From a bacterium (GTDB lineage: Bacteria; Electryoneota; AABM5-125-24; Hatepunaeales; Hatepunaeaceae), in NCBI GenBank assembly GCA_021734165.1, contig JAIPJL010000002.1, forward strand, positions 1 to 64,000: a stretch of DNA of 64,000 nucleotides. The letters run 5' to 3'. This document shows positions 31,386 through 40,626 of the stretch, piece by piece (position 1 is the stretch's first letter; every line of letters starts with the position of its first letter). The position numbers and the translations under genes were made by a program. The notes below the pieces were generated by a model that saw nothing but the letters and a program-made list of their open reading frames with translations, did not search any database and was not told where the DNA came from.

Positions 31386-34169
31386 ATGAAGTGGTACGTA
31401 AGTTTACTCATTTTATCGGTCGTACTGCTGATTCCGGTTGCAACTTTCGCAGTTCCGGTTCCTGTTGTTGCTGCAATCGACGATAACATTGTGCGAGTTC
31501 ACTACTCGCCTGTTCCTGACAGGGACGATGCAGATGAAGACAGCGTCGTTTATGAATACGGATTTGAGGAAGGGTGGGGTGACTGGACAACCAAGGATTT
31601 AACAGATGCAGGATTAACGTGGCATATCACCGAATCACACGCCTGGGACAATGGTAGTAGCTGGTGGTGCGGTGATGAGGATATCAATGGTTATGACAAT
31701 CATTGGCTTCAATACCTTATGACACCGTCGCTCAACCTTAGCGACCAGGAGAACCTTACACTCACATTTAAGCTCTACTACAATTGTGAGGATCCTGATT
31801 CGCTTGCACCACCTGCTGACTCTCTCGGTTATGATGGCTGGGATGGTTGTAATGTCTGGATTTCAACCGATGGAGGTGAGGAGTGGGAAGTTATAACACC
31901 CACAGCGCCGGAATACGACTACGAAGACCTATACAGCTTCGGTGAAGAATGGGGTATGGGTTTTGGTATCCCAGGCTGGGCAGGTTTCAACGATGAATGG
32001 TTCGATGCTGAATTTGACCTTAGCGACTATGCTCAGGAAAATGTTATGATCAGGTGGGCTTTCTGCAGCGATCCTGCCTGGGCTACTGGAGATGATGGTG
32101 ATCCCGACGGTGCGGCTATTGGTATGCTTGTCGATGAGATGCAGGTTTTAGCCGGTGATCAAGTTCTCTGGGAAAACCATGGTAATGAAGTAAATGAGAT
32201 GTCAATAGGATCTGGTGAAACATCCGGTGATCATTGGGAGATATCAGATGAAAGCGGTCATGAGAGCGATCATTCCGCTCACTGTTCCATTGCAGTGAGT
32301 CTGGTCAATGCTCTGATTACACCACCTTTGCAGATTCCAGAAGAAGGATTTTATACCTATTTTGATTTTTGGATGATCTGCAACACCGCAATGTCTAACT
32401 CTAATCCCGACGTAGATAACTTTCTCGATGATTATTTCCGGGTTGAATACTCAACTGATGAAGGTGTGAATTGGGAGGACTTCTTTTACGATTATGGAGA
32501 CCCTGCTCGTGCAGATCATCCGGAGTGGTATGATGAATGGTCATATTATGGTCCGGATTCATGGTTTAAAATAGACGAACCTGAATGGAAACTTAAACTC
32601 AACCTGACTCAATTTGCAGGTGAGACCATCCAACTTCGTTGGGTAATGAAAACTGATGATGTTATGGATGGTGAACAAGGTACGGGACTTTGGATTGATG
32701 ACTTCAGGCTTTTAACGACATCGAGAAGTGAGAATGACGTCGGTATCAGCTACATGAATATTGGTTATCCTATAGGTATGGGCGTAACAACTGACTGCCA
32801 GATAATAGTGAAAAACTTCGGCATGTCAACTCAGAATAATGTCAGGAAATTTTTTCAGATTAACGATGGACGCGCTACGCCGATCACACCTTGGCAGGGT
32901 ACACTCGAACCTGATTCAAGCCTGGTATATAATTTCAGATTACAGAATCTTGGTTTTGCCGGTGGCGCTACGATTACAGCCTGGACCGATCTCAATGGTG
33001 ATGAGGAAGAACAAAACAATACAGGACAATTTAATGTGACTGTATTTCCTGAAGGCATGTACAAACTGGGTTATGACTCACGTCAAGGCAGGGATGAAAT
33101 CCGTTTCGCTATAGACAACGGTCCCGCAGTTCTTTATACACCTACCGACGATGGTGTACAGGGAAATTATGATATACTTGCTGTTGATGTAACCTGGGGA
33201 GCAGAAGAGCAGGAAGAAAATGCGACAACTACTCTTGCTATCTATGCTGATAGGCGAGGTGCTCCAGGTGATTTGTTGTATTCAAGAGAGATTACGGTTA
33301 CGGTGAATGATCTCTTTCCAAATAAGCAACATATCAGCTTGGAAGATGTGGATCAACTGAAGAATCTGGATTCAGATTTTTGGGTTTATTTCAATATTGG
33401 TGATCAATCCCAACTGCCTAAACCCTATGGCAGGCAAATAGTTGGTAACGAACCTAATCTTGGTCAAGGTCATTATTTTGTATCTAATGGTCAGCAGGCA
33501 CAGGAAGAAGCAATTGAATACCTTATTCAGGCATATATCATTAAAACTGAAGCACACGGAGGTGTTCTTTTACCAGAGAAGCCGGAAGTAGATTTTGATA
33601 TTGTCGATCCCGACAGCGTGGCTGAGATAATTGTACCGGTATTTGGTTCGTCACCTGAGCCTGTTACTATTACAGGTGTTGAGACCGATGGCGATATATT
33701 CAGCGCTGAAGCGGCTGAGCAGCTTCCTTTTGAACTTAAAACCGGTGAATACACTAACATAATCGTTACGTTTACACCACAAGGCGTTGAGGATCGTTGG
33801 GAAACGAATCTGACAATCAGTTGCGGTGATGATGTTGAGCCGATTGTGATCAGGATAAAGGGACGTTCAACGGACAGCGTTTCCGATAAGGATAGTGTAA
33901 TACCTCAGAAATTTGCGCTTGGAGACGCTTATCCGAATCCGTTTAACTCAACGACAGTTATTCCGTTTGCAATGCCTCAGGCTGCTGACGTAAGTCTTGC
34001 ACTGTATGACCTCGAGGGCAGAATGGTTACGGAATTGATTTCCGGCAGGATGTCCGTTGGAAATCACAGTGTTGTACTCGAAGCTGGTGATCTCACTGCC
34101 GGCATTTACATCTGCAGGTTAGAGAGCGCAGAATTCAGCGCTGTCAGGAAAGTCGTTCTCGTTAAGTGA
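31386..34169 (+). CDS. Large secreted protein with C-terminal sorting domain
   Basis: Strong SD (AAGGAGG), signal peptide, tandem MAM/jelly-roll-like domains, ASH-like domain, AYPNPFNSTTVIPFAMP...LYDLEGRMVTELISG...AGIYICRLES...VVLVK. Confidence 0.88.
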   Translation: MKWYVSLLILSVVLLIPVATFAVPVPVVAAIDDNIVRVHYSPVPDRDDADEDSVVYEYGFEEGWGDWTTKDLTDAGLTWHITESHAWDNGSSWWCGDEDINGYDNHWLQYLMTPSLNLSDQENLTLTFKLYYNCEDPDSLAPPADSLGYDGWDGCNVWISTDGGEEWEVITPTAPEYDYEDLYSFGEEWGMGFGIPGWAGFNDEWFDAEFDLSDYAQENVMIRWAFCSDPAWATGDDGDPDGAAIGMLVDEMQVLAGDQVLWENHGNEVNEMSIGSGETSGDHWEISDESGHESDHSAHCSIAVSLVNALITPPLQIPEEGFYTYFDFWMICNTAMSNSNPDVDNFLDDYFRVEYSTDEGVNWEDFFYDYGDPARADHPEWYDEWSYYGPDSWFKIDEPEWKLKLNLTQFAGETIQLRWVMKTDDVMDGEQGTGLWIDDFRLLTTSRSENDVGISYMNIGYPIGMGVTTDCQIIVKNFGMSTQNNVRKFFQINDGRATPITPWQGTLEPDSSLVYNFRLQNLGFAGGATITAWTDLNGDEEEQNNTGQFNVTVFPEGMYKLGYDSRQGRDEIRFAIDNGPAVLYTPTDDGVQGNYDILAVDVTWGAEEQEENATTTLAIYADRRGAPGDLLYSREITVTVNDLFPNKQHISLEDVDQLKNLDSDFWVYFNIGDQSQLPKPYGRQIVGNEPNLGQGHYFVSNGQQAQEEAIEYLIQAYIIKTEAHGGVLLPEKPEVDFDIVDPDSVAEIIVPVFGSSPEPVTITGVETDGDIFSAEAAEQLPFELKTGEYTNIIVTFTPQGVEDRWETNLTISCGDDVEPIVIRIKGRSTDSVSDKDSVIPQKFALGDAYPNPFNSTTVIPFAMPQAADVSLALYDLEGRMVTELISGRMSVGNHSVVLEAGDLTAGIYICRLESAEFSAVRKVVLVK

Positions 34170-34201
34170 GATAGAGGTTAGATCTTGATTAGTTTGAAAT
34201 T

Positions 34202-34224
34202 ATCCCCCCGCTTTGCGGGGGGAT
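34202..34224 (+). terminator. Rho-independent terminator
   Basis: ATCCCCCCGC-ttt-GCGGGGGGAT then TTATTT. Confidence 0.88.
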
Positions 34225-34337
34225 TTATTTACATCTTAAGTTTGACTGTTATTTCTTATACAGCAATCTTGATCATTCTATACAATTGTGCTGAAGCGCA
34301 AACCAATTTGTCTAACATTAACTCGAAGGAGAGTAAA

Positions 34338-34910
34338 ATGTCGTGTTGTAAACAATCCGGTTCCGATACATGCTGTGAATTGAATTTTGGACAAGCAGCG
34401 CCGGATTTCAATCTGCCAGGAGTTGACGGCAGAAACTGGAGTCTTGCTGATTTTAAGGATAAGAAAGCCTTAGTTGTAATATTCTCATGTAATCATTGTC
34501 CTTATGTGATCAAATCAGAAGAACGTATGATTGAACTGGGTAAGGAATATCAACCCAAAGGCATCGGATTTGTGTTGATTTCTGCTAACTACATCGTAAC
34601 CCATCCTCAGGACAGCCCTGAGAACATGAAAAAGCGGGCTGAGCAGAAAGGCTATCCATTTCCATATCTATATAATGAGGATCAGAAGGTTGCGTGTAAC
34701 TATGGCGCTCAGGTAACACCTCATATATTCCTGTTTGATTCCGAGATGAAACTTTGCTATCGGGGCGCAATTGATGATAATATCAACGATTCTGAGGCTG
34801 TAAAGATTAACTACTTGAGAGATGCAATAGAAGCGATACTTGCTGGAACTCCGGAAAAGATTACAAATCAGGAAACAAAACCTGTCGGTTGTTCGATTAA
34901 ATGGAAATAA
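34338..34910 (+). CDS. Thioredoxin-fold/AhpC-TSA family protein
   Basis: APDFNLPGVDGRNWSLADFKDKKALVVIFSCNHCPYV...; AAGGAGAG SD before ATG at 34338. The track start at 34185 would read through the terminator. Confidence 0.85.
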   Translation: MSCCKQSGSDTCCELNFGQAAPDFNLPGVDGRNWSLADFKDKKALVVIFSCNHCPYVIKSEERMIELGKEYQPKGIGFVLISANYIVTHPQDSPENMKKRAEQKGYPFPYLYNEDQKVACNYGAQVTPHIFLFDSEMKLCYRGAIDDNINDSEAVKINYLRDAIEAILAGTPEKITNQETKPVGCSIKWK

Positions 34911-35015
34911 GACTTTTGAAGTATTGAATTTTAAGTGATGAGTTATGAATGTCTGTGTCAGCTAAAAAGGACACATGACACCACTCTGCAAATTCAAAAT
35001 AATATGAATTAGATA

Positions 35016-36287
35016 ATGAGATACCCTCGATTTACTTTTGTAATTTTTGCAGTGCTTTTCAGTACCGTTTGTTTGTACGCGGCTCCAAAGATGCTGATTC
35101 CGATGGACTTGTCGCAGCGTGATCACCTGAAAGCCTACGGGATTGCTTACTGGACTGTGAAGCAGGGAGGTAAGGCCGAATGGCTGCTTAATTATCGCGG
35201 TGGATCATTCCTTTGTGATCATTACGAGCAGCTTGAGCGTCTTTGCCGGATCAGGGGTGTGAGTTTTGAATCTACTTCGGCAACTGATGCAGCGCGTATC
35301 TATGCAGAAATCGAAGGCGCTAATATGGAAGTCGTGCCGCTTGAAAAGGCGCCTAAGATTGCGGTGTATGCTCCTTCTCATTACCAGCCCTGGGATGATG
35401 CTGTCTTAATGGCGTTGACTTATGCAGAGATTCCTTACGACAGGATTTACGATGAAGAGGTGTTGCGAGGTCAACTCTCGGAATACGACTGGCTGCATCT
35501 GCATCACGAGGATTTCACCGGACAGTATGGCAAGTTCTTCAGATCATATAAGAATGCTGACTGGTATCGTGAGGAACAAGCTGATAATGAAGCCCGCGCC
35601 AAACAATGGGGTTATGCAAGTGTCAGTGAGATGAAAAAGGGCGTCGCTCGCGAGATCAAATCTTATGTTGGCAAAGGCGGATTTCTGTTTGCGATGTGTT
35701 CAGGGACAGACAGTTACGATGTTGCCTTAGCTGCAGAAGGTGTGGATATCGTTGATGTGCCTTTCGACGGTGATCCGCCAGACAAGGATGCTCAGGCGCG
35801 ATTGGATTATAACAAATGTCTGGCGTTTCAGAATTTCAAGCTGATAACCGATCCTAATGTTTATGAGTTTTCAGATATTGATATGACTCAGGAGTCGGGG
35901 AGAGGATACAAGGGTGAAGCGGGGGATTATTTCACTTTGTTTGAATTCTCGGCTAAATACGATCCGGTTCCATCGATGCTGACTCAGGATCATACGTCGG
36001 TAGTGAAGGGCTTTATGGGGCAGACAACCTCGTACAGACGTTCGCTGATCAAGCCATCGATTACGATAATGGGGGATTATGTCGGGCGCGAAGAGGTTAA
36101 GTACATTCACGGCAACTTCGGGGATGGCTCATGGACGTTCTACGGAGGGCACGACCCGGAGGACTATCGCCATCTTGTCGGCGACCCACCAACCAACCTC
36201 GAATTGCATAAAAACTCTCCAGGCTACAGGCTGATACTCAACAATGTTCTTTTTCCTGCTGCTAAGAAGAAGAAGTTGAAGACGTGA
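35016..36287 (+). CDS. Secreted hypothetical protein of the type often auto-named 'asparagine synthetase B' in Bacteroidota
   Basis: Signal peptide; MLIPMDLSQRDHLKAYGIAYWTVKQGGKAEWLLNYRGGSFL. I see no Asn-synthetase signature. Confidence 0.65.
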   Translation: MRYPRFTFVIFAVLFSTVCLYAAPKMLIPMDLSQRDHLKAYGIAYWTVKQGGKAEWLLNYRGGSFLCDHYEQLERLCRIRGVSFESTSATDAARIYAEIEGANMEVVPLEKAPKIAVYAPSHYQPWDDAVLMALTYAEIPYDRIYDEEVLRGQLSEYDWLHLHHEDFTGQYGKFFRSYKNADWYREEQADNEARAKQWGYASVSEMKKGVAREIKSYVGKGGFLFAMCSGTDSYDVALAAEGVDIVDVPFDGDPPDKDAQARLDYNKCLAFQNFKLITDPNVYEFSDIDMTQESGRGYKGEAGDYFTLFEFSAKYDPVPSMLTQDHTSVVKGFMGQTTSYRRSLIKPSITIMGDYVGREEVKYIHGNFGDGSWTFYGGHDPEDYRHLVGDPPTNLELHKNSPGYRLILNNVLFPAAKKKKLKT

Positions 36288-36326
36288 CGGATTGCTCTGG
36301 AAATCTCGTAACTCGTACTGCTAAAA

Positions 36327-36355
36327 AATCCCCTACCAATTAATGACAGGGTATT
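36327..36355 (-). terminator. Candidate rho-independent terminator, minus strand
   Basis: Minus AATACCCTGTC-attaatt-GGTAGGGGATT followed by TTTT; one mismatch and two wobble pairs. Confidence 0.5.
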
Positions 36356-36559
36356 TTGAAAATAATGCATATAATGGATATTTAATGTTGCTTTTTGGCA
36401 CATTATGTCGTATATTGCCGCCAAGTGTATGTAAAATATGCGTCACTTCGTCACCGAATCGGCGGTATGCCTTGCCGGATAAGGGCTGGAGTGGGTGACG
36501 GAAATGTGACGGAACGTGATCGAAGTTTGAAAGTTTGAAAGTTTGAAAGTGAGAAAGAA

Positions 36560-36588
36560 AATCCCCCGCCAATTACCGGCAGGGGATT
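36560..36588 (-). terminator. Rho-independent terminator of the two-peptide unit
   Basis: Minus AATCCCCTGCC-ggtaatt-GGCGGGGGATT then TTCTTTCTC. Confidence 0.7.
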
Positions 36589-36594
36589 GTTAAT

Positions 36595-36678
36595 TTATCG
36601 AAAACCAGCCTCTACGAGAGCCACGAGTTGTACGAAGCCTGCGTATGTTAAGGACTGGTCTGCAGAAAATGTTTTCAT
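36595..36678 (-). CDS. Candidate 27-aa peptide MKTFSADQSLTYAGFVQLVALVEAGFR
   Basis: GAAGG SD 8 nt before ATG; followed directly by the terminator. Confidence 0.4.
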   Translation of the reverse strand: MKTFSADQSLTYAGFVQLVALVEAGFR

Positions 36679-36707
36679 CGTTGAAACCTTCTTCAAGACC
36701 GGGACAC

Positions 36708-36794
36708 TCATCTACCCATATCTAATTTGAAGTCAGCGCCGGAAAGGTAATTAATAATACCCTCGACATACTGGTAGGTGTAAGTTGTAGCCAT
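36708..36794 (-). CDS. Candidate 28-aa peptide MATTYTYQYVEGIINYLSGADFKLDMGR
   Basis: AAAGGAG SD before ATG; consensus-like promoter upstream. Confidence 0.45.
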   Translation of the reverse strand: MATTYTYQYVEGIINYLSGADFKLDMGR

Positions 36795-36840
36795 AATCCT
36801 GCTCCTTTGATTTGATTGTGATAATCTTATTGATTATCGC

Positions 36841-36869
36841 GGTATATTCTCAATTTGTGAGAATGTCAA
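36841..36869 (-). promoter_or_regulatory. Predicted sigma70 promoter with operator-like palindrome in the spacer
   Basis: Minus TTGACA (36869-36864), 17 bp, TATACC (36846-36841); the spacer itself is TTCTCA-N5-TGAGAA. Confidence 0.65.
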
Positions 36870-37018
36870 GCATTTATTTCTTGATCCGAATAAAGTCATT
36901 ATTGATAATTCTACATACTTAAGTTATGAAAAAAAAAAAGTTACATGCAACTCTTTATTGCAAAAAATATATTGCGCTGTTATATTTATGTTATAAATAA
37001 CTAGAAACGGAGGATAAA

Positions 37019-40000
37019 ATGAAAAGAATAATATCTATAGCTATAATCACAGGGTTTTGGATTGTTACGCTTCACGCTGAAATCACAGAAGTTGGTAGTT
37101 GCGAAACACCCGGACAAGCAGATAGAGTTTCTATCTCTCGTAATTATGCTTTCTTAAGTAATAGAGATAGTGGCTTACGTATAATTGATATATCCAATCC
37201 GGAAGAGCCTGATGAGGTAGGGGTGTATGATCCAAACGGAGTGAGTATTTGGAGTGTGTATGTTCGTGATGATCTTGCCTATCTCACAGCTTTTGGTTCT
37301 GGATTTTATATTGTCGATGTTTCAAATCCGGAAGAACCGGAGGAACTTGGACACTGCAACACACCAGATGATGATTTTGATGTCTTCATTTCAGGCAATT
37401 ATGCGTATATCGGTTGCGATGAAGCCGGTTTAAGGATTGTTAATATTTCTGATCCGGAAAATCCTGAGGAAATCGGACGTTTTAATACGAATGGTAATGC
37501 GACTAATTTAACCGTATCAGGAAACTATGCTTTCGTTTGCGATAGAGGTTCTGGTTTGCGGATCATCGATGTCTCCAATCCGGAAGAGCCTGATGAAGTC
37601 GGTTCCTACGTTCGCAATGACTGCTGGGTTTTGGCTTGTTTTGTTCGTGATGATATAGCTTATGTTACCGATGCCAGGCAGGGGCTTTGTATTGTTAATG
37701 TATCCAATCCGGAGGATCCTGAGGAAATAGGTAGGCTTGGAAACTTAAGATCTCCACGTGGAGTGGTTATAGTAGGTGACTATGCATTTGTTTCAGATGA
37801 TCTTGCTGGAGTTAGAGTAATTGATGTATCAAATCCGAATAACCCACGGTTAGTTGAGACATATGAACCAAATTACGCTACACAACACATCGTAATTGTC
37901 AGAAATTTCGCTTATGTTGCGGATCAGAACGGTGATCTTATCATTCTCGATGTATCGGATTATGCTATCACTGGACCGATGATCGAAATATCTGATGAAG
38001 AACTGGATTTTGAAGGAGTTGGACTTGGGTTGAGCGGTGAACTTCCTTTAACTATCTCTAATATCGGTATGGAAAACCTGGTAATTTCTAATATAGCGGT
38101 TGAAGGAGATTATTTCAGCACAAACTTCGAGGATGAAATTACACTTGAACCGGAAGAAGATAGAGAAATTACAGTAACGTTTTCACCGGAGGAACGGGGC
38201 GAGTTTGAAGGTTCATTGACCATTACATCCAACGATGAAGAAAACGATGAAATCCAGGTTACTTTGCTTGGTGAAGGAGTAGGTCCGGTTTTTTATGTTC
38301 ATCCGCGAGCGCTGGACTTCGGCGTGGTTGGAATTGACGAAAGCGCTGAAATAACAATCAGCTTCCGCAACCAGGGATTGCTTGATCTTATTATGTCCGG
38401 TTTCAGCAATAATAACGAAGCTTTCACTTTTGATATTGAAGATGAAGTCACCTTAGAGCCCGACGAGAATTACGGTCTGACAGTAACCTTTACTCCCGCC
38501 GATGGAATTGTTTACCTTGACACACTGATATTTACTACTAACGATCCTGATAAAGAAACCGTCACTATCCCCATGAGCGGTAGAGGTATGGGAGCGGTCA
38601 TCATCGCAAATCCCGATACTGTCAGGTTTGGAGAAGTAGGCAGAAATCGCAGCTCGGAAAGAGTAGTCACTATCCGCAACGAAGGCGAGATCGACCTCGA
38701 AATTTCCGAGATATTCGTCGAAGGACGCTTCTTCAGCATCGACCTTGATTCTATTTACGTTATCGAACCGGAAGGCGCTCTTGAATGCGCTGTCACGTTC
38801 GCACCCGAAGAAATCGGTGATTTCAGAGCAACGCTGTTTATATCCAGCAATGACAGAGAGCGTGAAGAGGTAAACATTCCGCTATTCGGTACAGGCAAGG
38901 GACCGGAAATTGTTGTTGACAGCGATTCGCTCGACTTTGGATTATTGCGGGTAGGCGAAAATACGCAACTCACTTTGACCATCAGCGCTGTTGGACTGAC
39001 CGATCTGACTGTTACTGATGTTGAAGTCCGGGGAGCGCCGACATTCTTGTCGGCGTTAGAAGACGAAGTCTTTATAGAGTTGAATAACAGCTTCGAGCTT
39101 CCGATCAGTTTCAACCCCAGCAATGACGGTTTCCTAAGCGGTTCTTTAATTATTCACTCTGACGATCCCGAAAACGGTGAATTAGAGATTTCTTTAACCG
39201 GATGCGCTCATCGAGGTGTTATGATAGACACGCTTGGCACAGTCTCAGACTTAACCGTTGTAAATGATCTTGTATATCTGGTTGTACAAAATGGTTTGGT
39301 GGTTATTGACGTTTCCAATCCGGAAGCTCCTGTAATAGCAGGTACTTACAATAACGAAGAAGTGAATGCGCTCAGTGTATTCGTTGATGGTAATTATGCT
39401 TATATGGCTGCTGGAGAGAACGGATTTACCATTGTTGATATTTCCGTTGTTGATTCGATGCAATTCGTAAGTACTTATGATACGGAAGGTTTCTCACACG
39501 ACGTAGCTGTCAGGGATGGCTATGCTTTTGTTGCTGACGGTGAAACCGGTTTGCGGGTGATTGACCTTTACGAGCCGGAGTCACCTTTTGAGGTGAACCA
39601 CGTTGACACGCCGGGCGAGGCTTATGCGGTAACATTAGACGGTGATTACGCTTATGTGGCTGATTACGTTCATGGCTTAAGGATTATTGACATTTCCAAT
39701 CCGCAATTACCTGCAGAAATTGGCTTTTACGATACGCGTGGCATGTCGATGGATGTTGCTGTTTCTGGTAACTTTGTTTACGTTGCAGACGAACGATACG
39801 GGCTTAGAATTATTGACGTTACCGATCCTGCAAATCCTGAAGAGATCGGTTTTTACGACACGGATGGTTACGCTTTCGGTGTAAGTATTGCCGGAGATCA
39901 TGCTTACGTTGCGGATGGCGAAGGCGGGATGTGTATGTTGGATGTTTCCATTCCTGAGAGTCCTTATCCGGCTAAGATATTTTACACACCGGGATTGGCA

Positions 40001-40378
40001 CTGTCAGTAGAAATATTTGATAATTATGCTTTTATCGCAGACCAGGATGACATACTGATTATTGACGTCACAGATTTCCTGCCAGTTGATGAACCGAACG
40101 CGCAAGTCATCCCCAATGTATTCATTTTACAGCCTGCTTTTCCGAATCCTTTCAATGCTACTACGACCATTTCGTATGATCTGCCGTTTAGTTCAGAAGT
40201 GGTTGTTGGAGTTTACGACTTATCAGGTCGTAGCATAACTACATTAGTCAGCAATTATCAGTCACCCGGCAAATATGCCACAGTTTGGAATGCTGAAGGC
40301 ATTGCAACGGGAATATACTTAATCAGGCTGTCAACTCCCGAACATGTGATTATTAGCAAGGTTGCGCTGGTGAAGTGA
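37019..40378 (+). CDS. Secreted LVIVD-repeat protein with central ASH/choice-of-anchor-D repeats and C-terminal sorting domain
   Basis: Repeated [17 protein letters not shown]-type units in two blocks; central LDFG.VG...TISNIG repeats; C-terminal [17 protein letters not shown]...[13 protein letters not shown]...[22 protein letters not shown]. Confidence 0.93.
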   Translation: MKRIISIAIITGFWIVTLHAEITEVGSCETPGQADRVSISRNYAFLSNRDSGLRIIDISNPEEPDEVGVYDPNGVSIWSVYVRDDLAYLTAFGSGFYIVDVSNPEEPEELGHCNTPDDDFDVFISGNYAYIGCDEAGLRIVNISDPENPEEIGRFNTNGNATNLTVSGNYAFVCDRGSGLRIIDVSNPEEPDEVGSYVRNDCWVLACFVRDDIAYVTDARQGLCIVNVSNPEDPEEIGRLGNLRSPRGVVIVGDYAFVSDDLAGVRVIDVSNPNNPRLVETYEPNYATQHIVIVRNFAYVADQNGDLIILDVSDYAITGPMIEISDEELDFEGVGLGLSGELPLTISNIGMENLVISNIAVEGDYFSTNFEDEITLEPEEDREITVTFSPEERGEFEGSLTITSNDEENDEIQVTLLGEGVGPVFYVHPRALDFGVVGIDESAEITISFRNQGLLDLIMSGFSNNNEAFTFDIEDEVTLEPDENYGLTVTFTPADGIVYLDTLIFTTNDPDKETVTIPMSGRGMGAVIIANPDTVRFGEVGRNRSSERVVTIRNEGEIDLEISEIFVEGRFFSIDLDSIYVIEPEGALECAVTFAPEEIGDFRATLFISSNDREREEVNIPLFGTGKGPEIVVDSDSLDFGLLRVGENTQLTLTISAVGLTDLTVTDVEVRGAPTFLSALEDEVFIELNNSFELPISFNPSNDGFLSGSLIIHSDDPENGELEISLTGCAHRGVMIDTLGTVSDLTVVNDLVYLVVQNGLVVIDVSNPEAPVIAGTYNNEEVNALSVFVDGNYAYMAAGENGFTIVDISVVDSMQFVSTYDTEGFSHDVAVRDGYAFVADGETGLRVIDLYEPESPFEVNHVDTPGEAYAVTLDGDYAYVADYVHGLRIIDISNPQLPAEIGFYDTRGMSMDVAVSGNFVYVADERYGLRIIDVTDPANPEEIGFYDTDGYAFGVSIAGDHAYVADGEGGMCMLDVSIPESPYPAKIFYTPGLALSVEIFDNYAFIADQDDILIIDVTDFLPVDEPNAQVIPNVFILQPAFPNPFNATTTISYDLPFSSEVVVGVYDLSGRSITTLVSNYQSPGKYATVWNAEGIATGIYLIRLSTPEHVIISKVALVK

Positions 40379-40405
40379 TGTTTGGATATGATTTTTATTA
40401 ATAAA

Positions 40406-40434
40406 AAAAGCTGGCGATGATGTCGTCAGCTTTT
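40406..40434 (+). terminator. Rho-independent terminator
   Basis: AAAAGCTGgCGA-tgatg-TCGtCAGCTTTT. Confidence 0.75.
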
Positions 40435-40439
40435 ATAGC

Positions 40440-40605
40440 AACGCTTGTAAGTATTTTCGTATGAGCAAAACTGAGAGTTGATTTAGACTAAGGAAACCCC
40501 CCTTTTATGAGAGACTGACGCTTCGCTTAGTGCCCCTCTACTATGTAGGGGGGAAGGCAACTTATAAGGTTGTTTGAATGCGAAAATACTTTTGAACCGT
40601 GTTAT
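40440..40605. repeat. Candidate short palindromic element with inverted ends
   Basis: AAGTATTTTCG (40449-40459) and CGAAAATACTT (40581-40591) flank an inner CCCCTCTAC-tat-GTAGGGGGG hairpin. Confidence 0.45.
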
Positions 40606-40626
40606 AATTTGAATATTGAAAATCGT

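Noticed and set aside
34185-34337. N-terminal extension of the thioredoxin-fold ORF
   Set aside because: Crosses a strong terminator hairpin; ATG at 34338 has a good SD.
35016-36287. Naming this secreted protein asparagine synthetase B
   Set aside because: No Ntn glutaminase or synthetase motifs; the name appears to be an annotation artefact, so only the family resemblance is reported.
36395-36424. TTGGC...GCCAA palindrome around CACATTATGTCGTATATTGCCG as a dif/Xer-like site
   Set aside because: Arms do not match XerC/XerD half-site consensus well enough.
37019-40378. Internal near-repeats in the LVIVD gene as a tandem DNA repeat or CRISPR-like array
   Set aside because: They are protein-coding domain repeats in one open frame with varied DNA, not an array.
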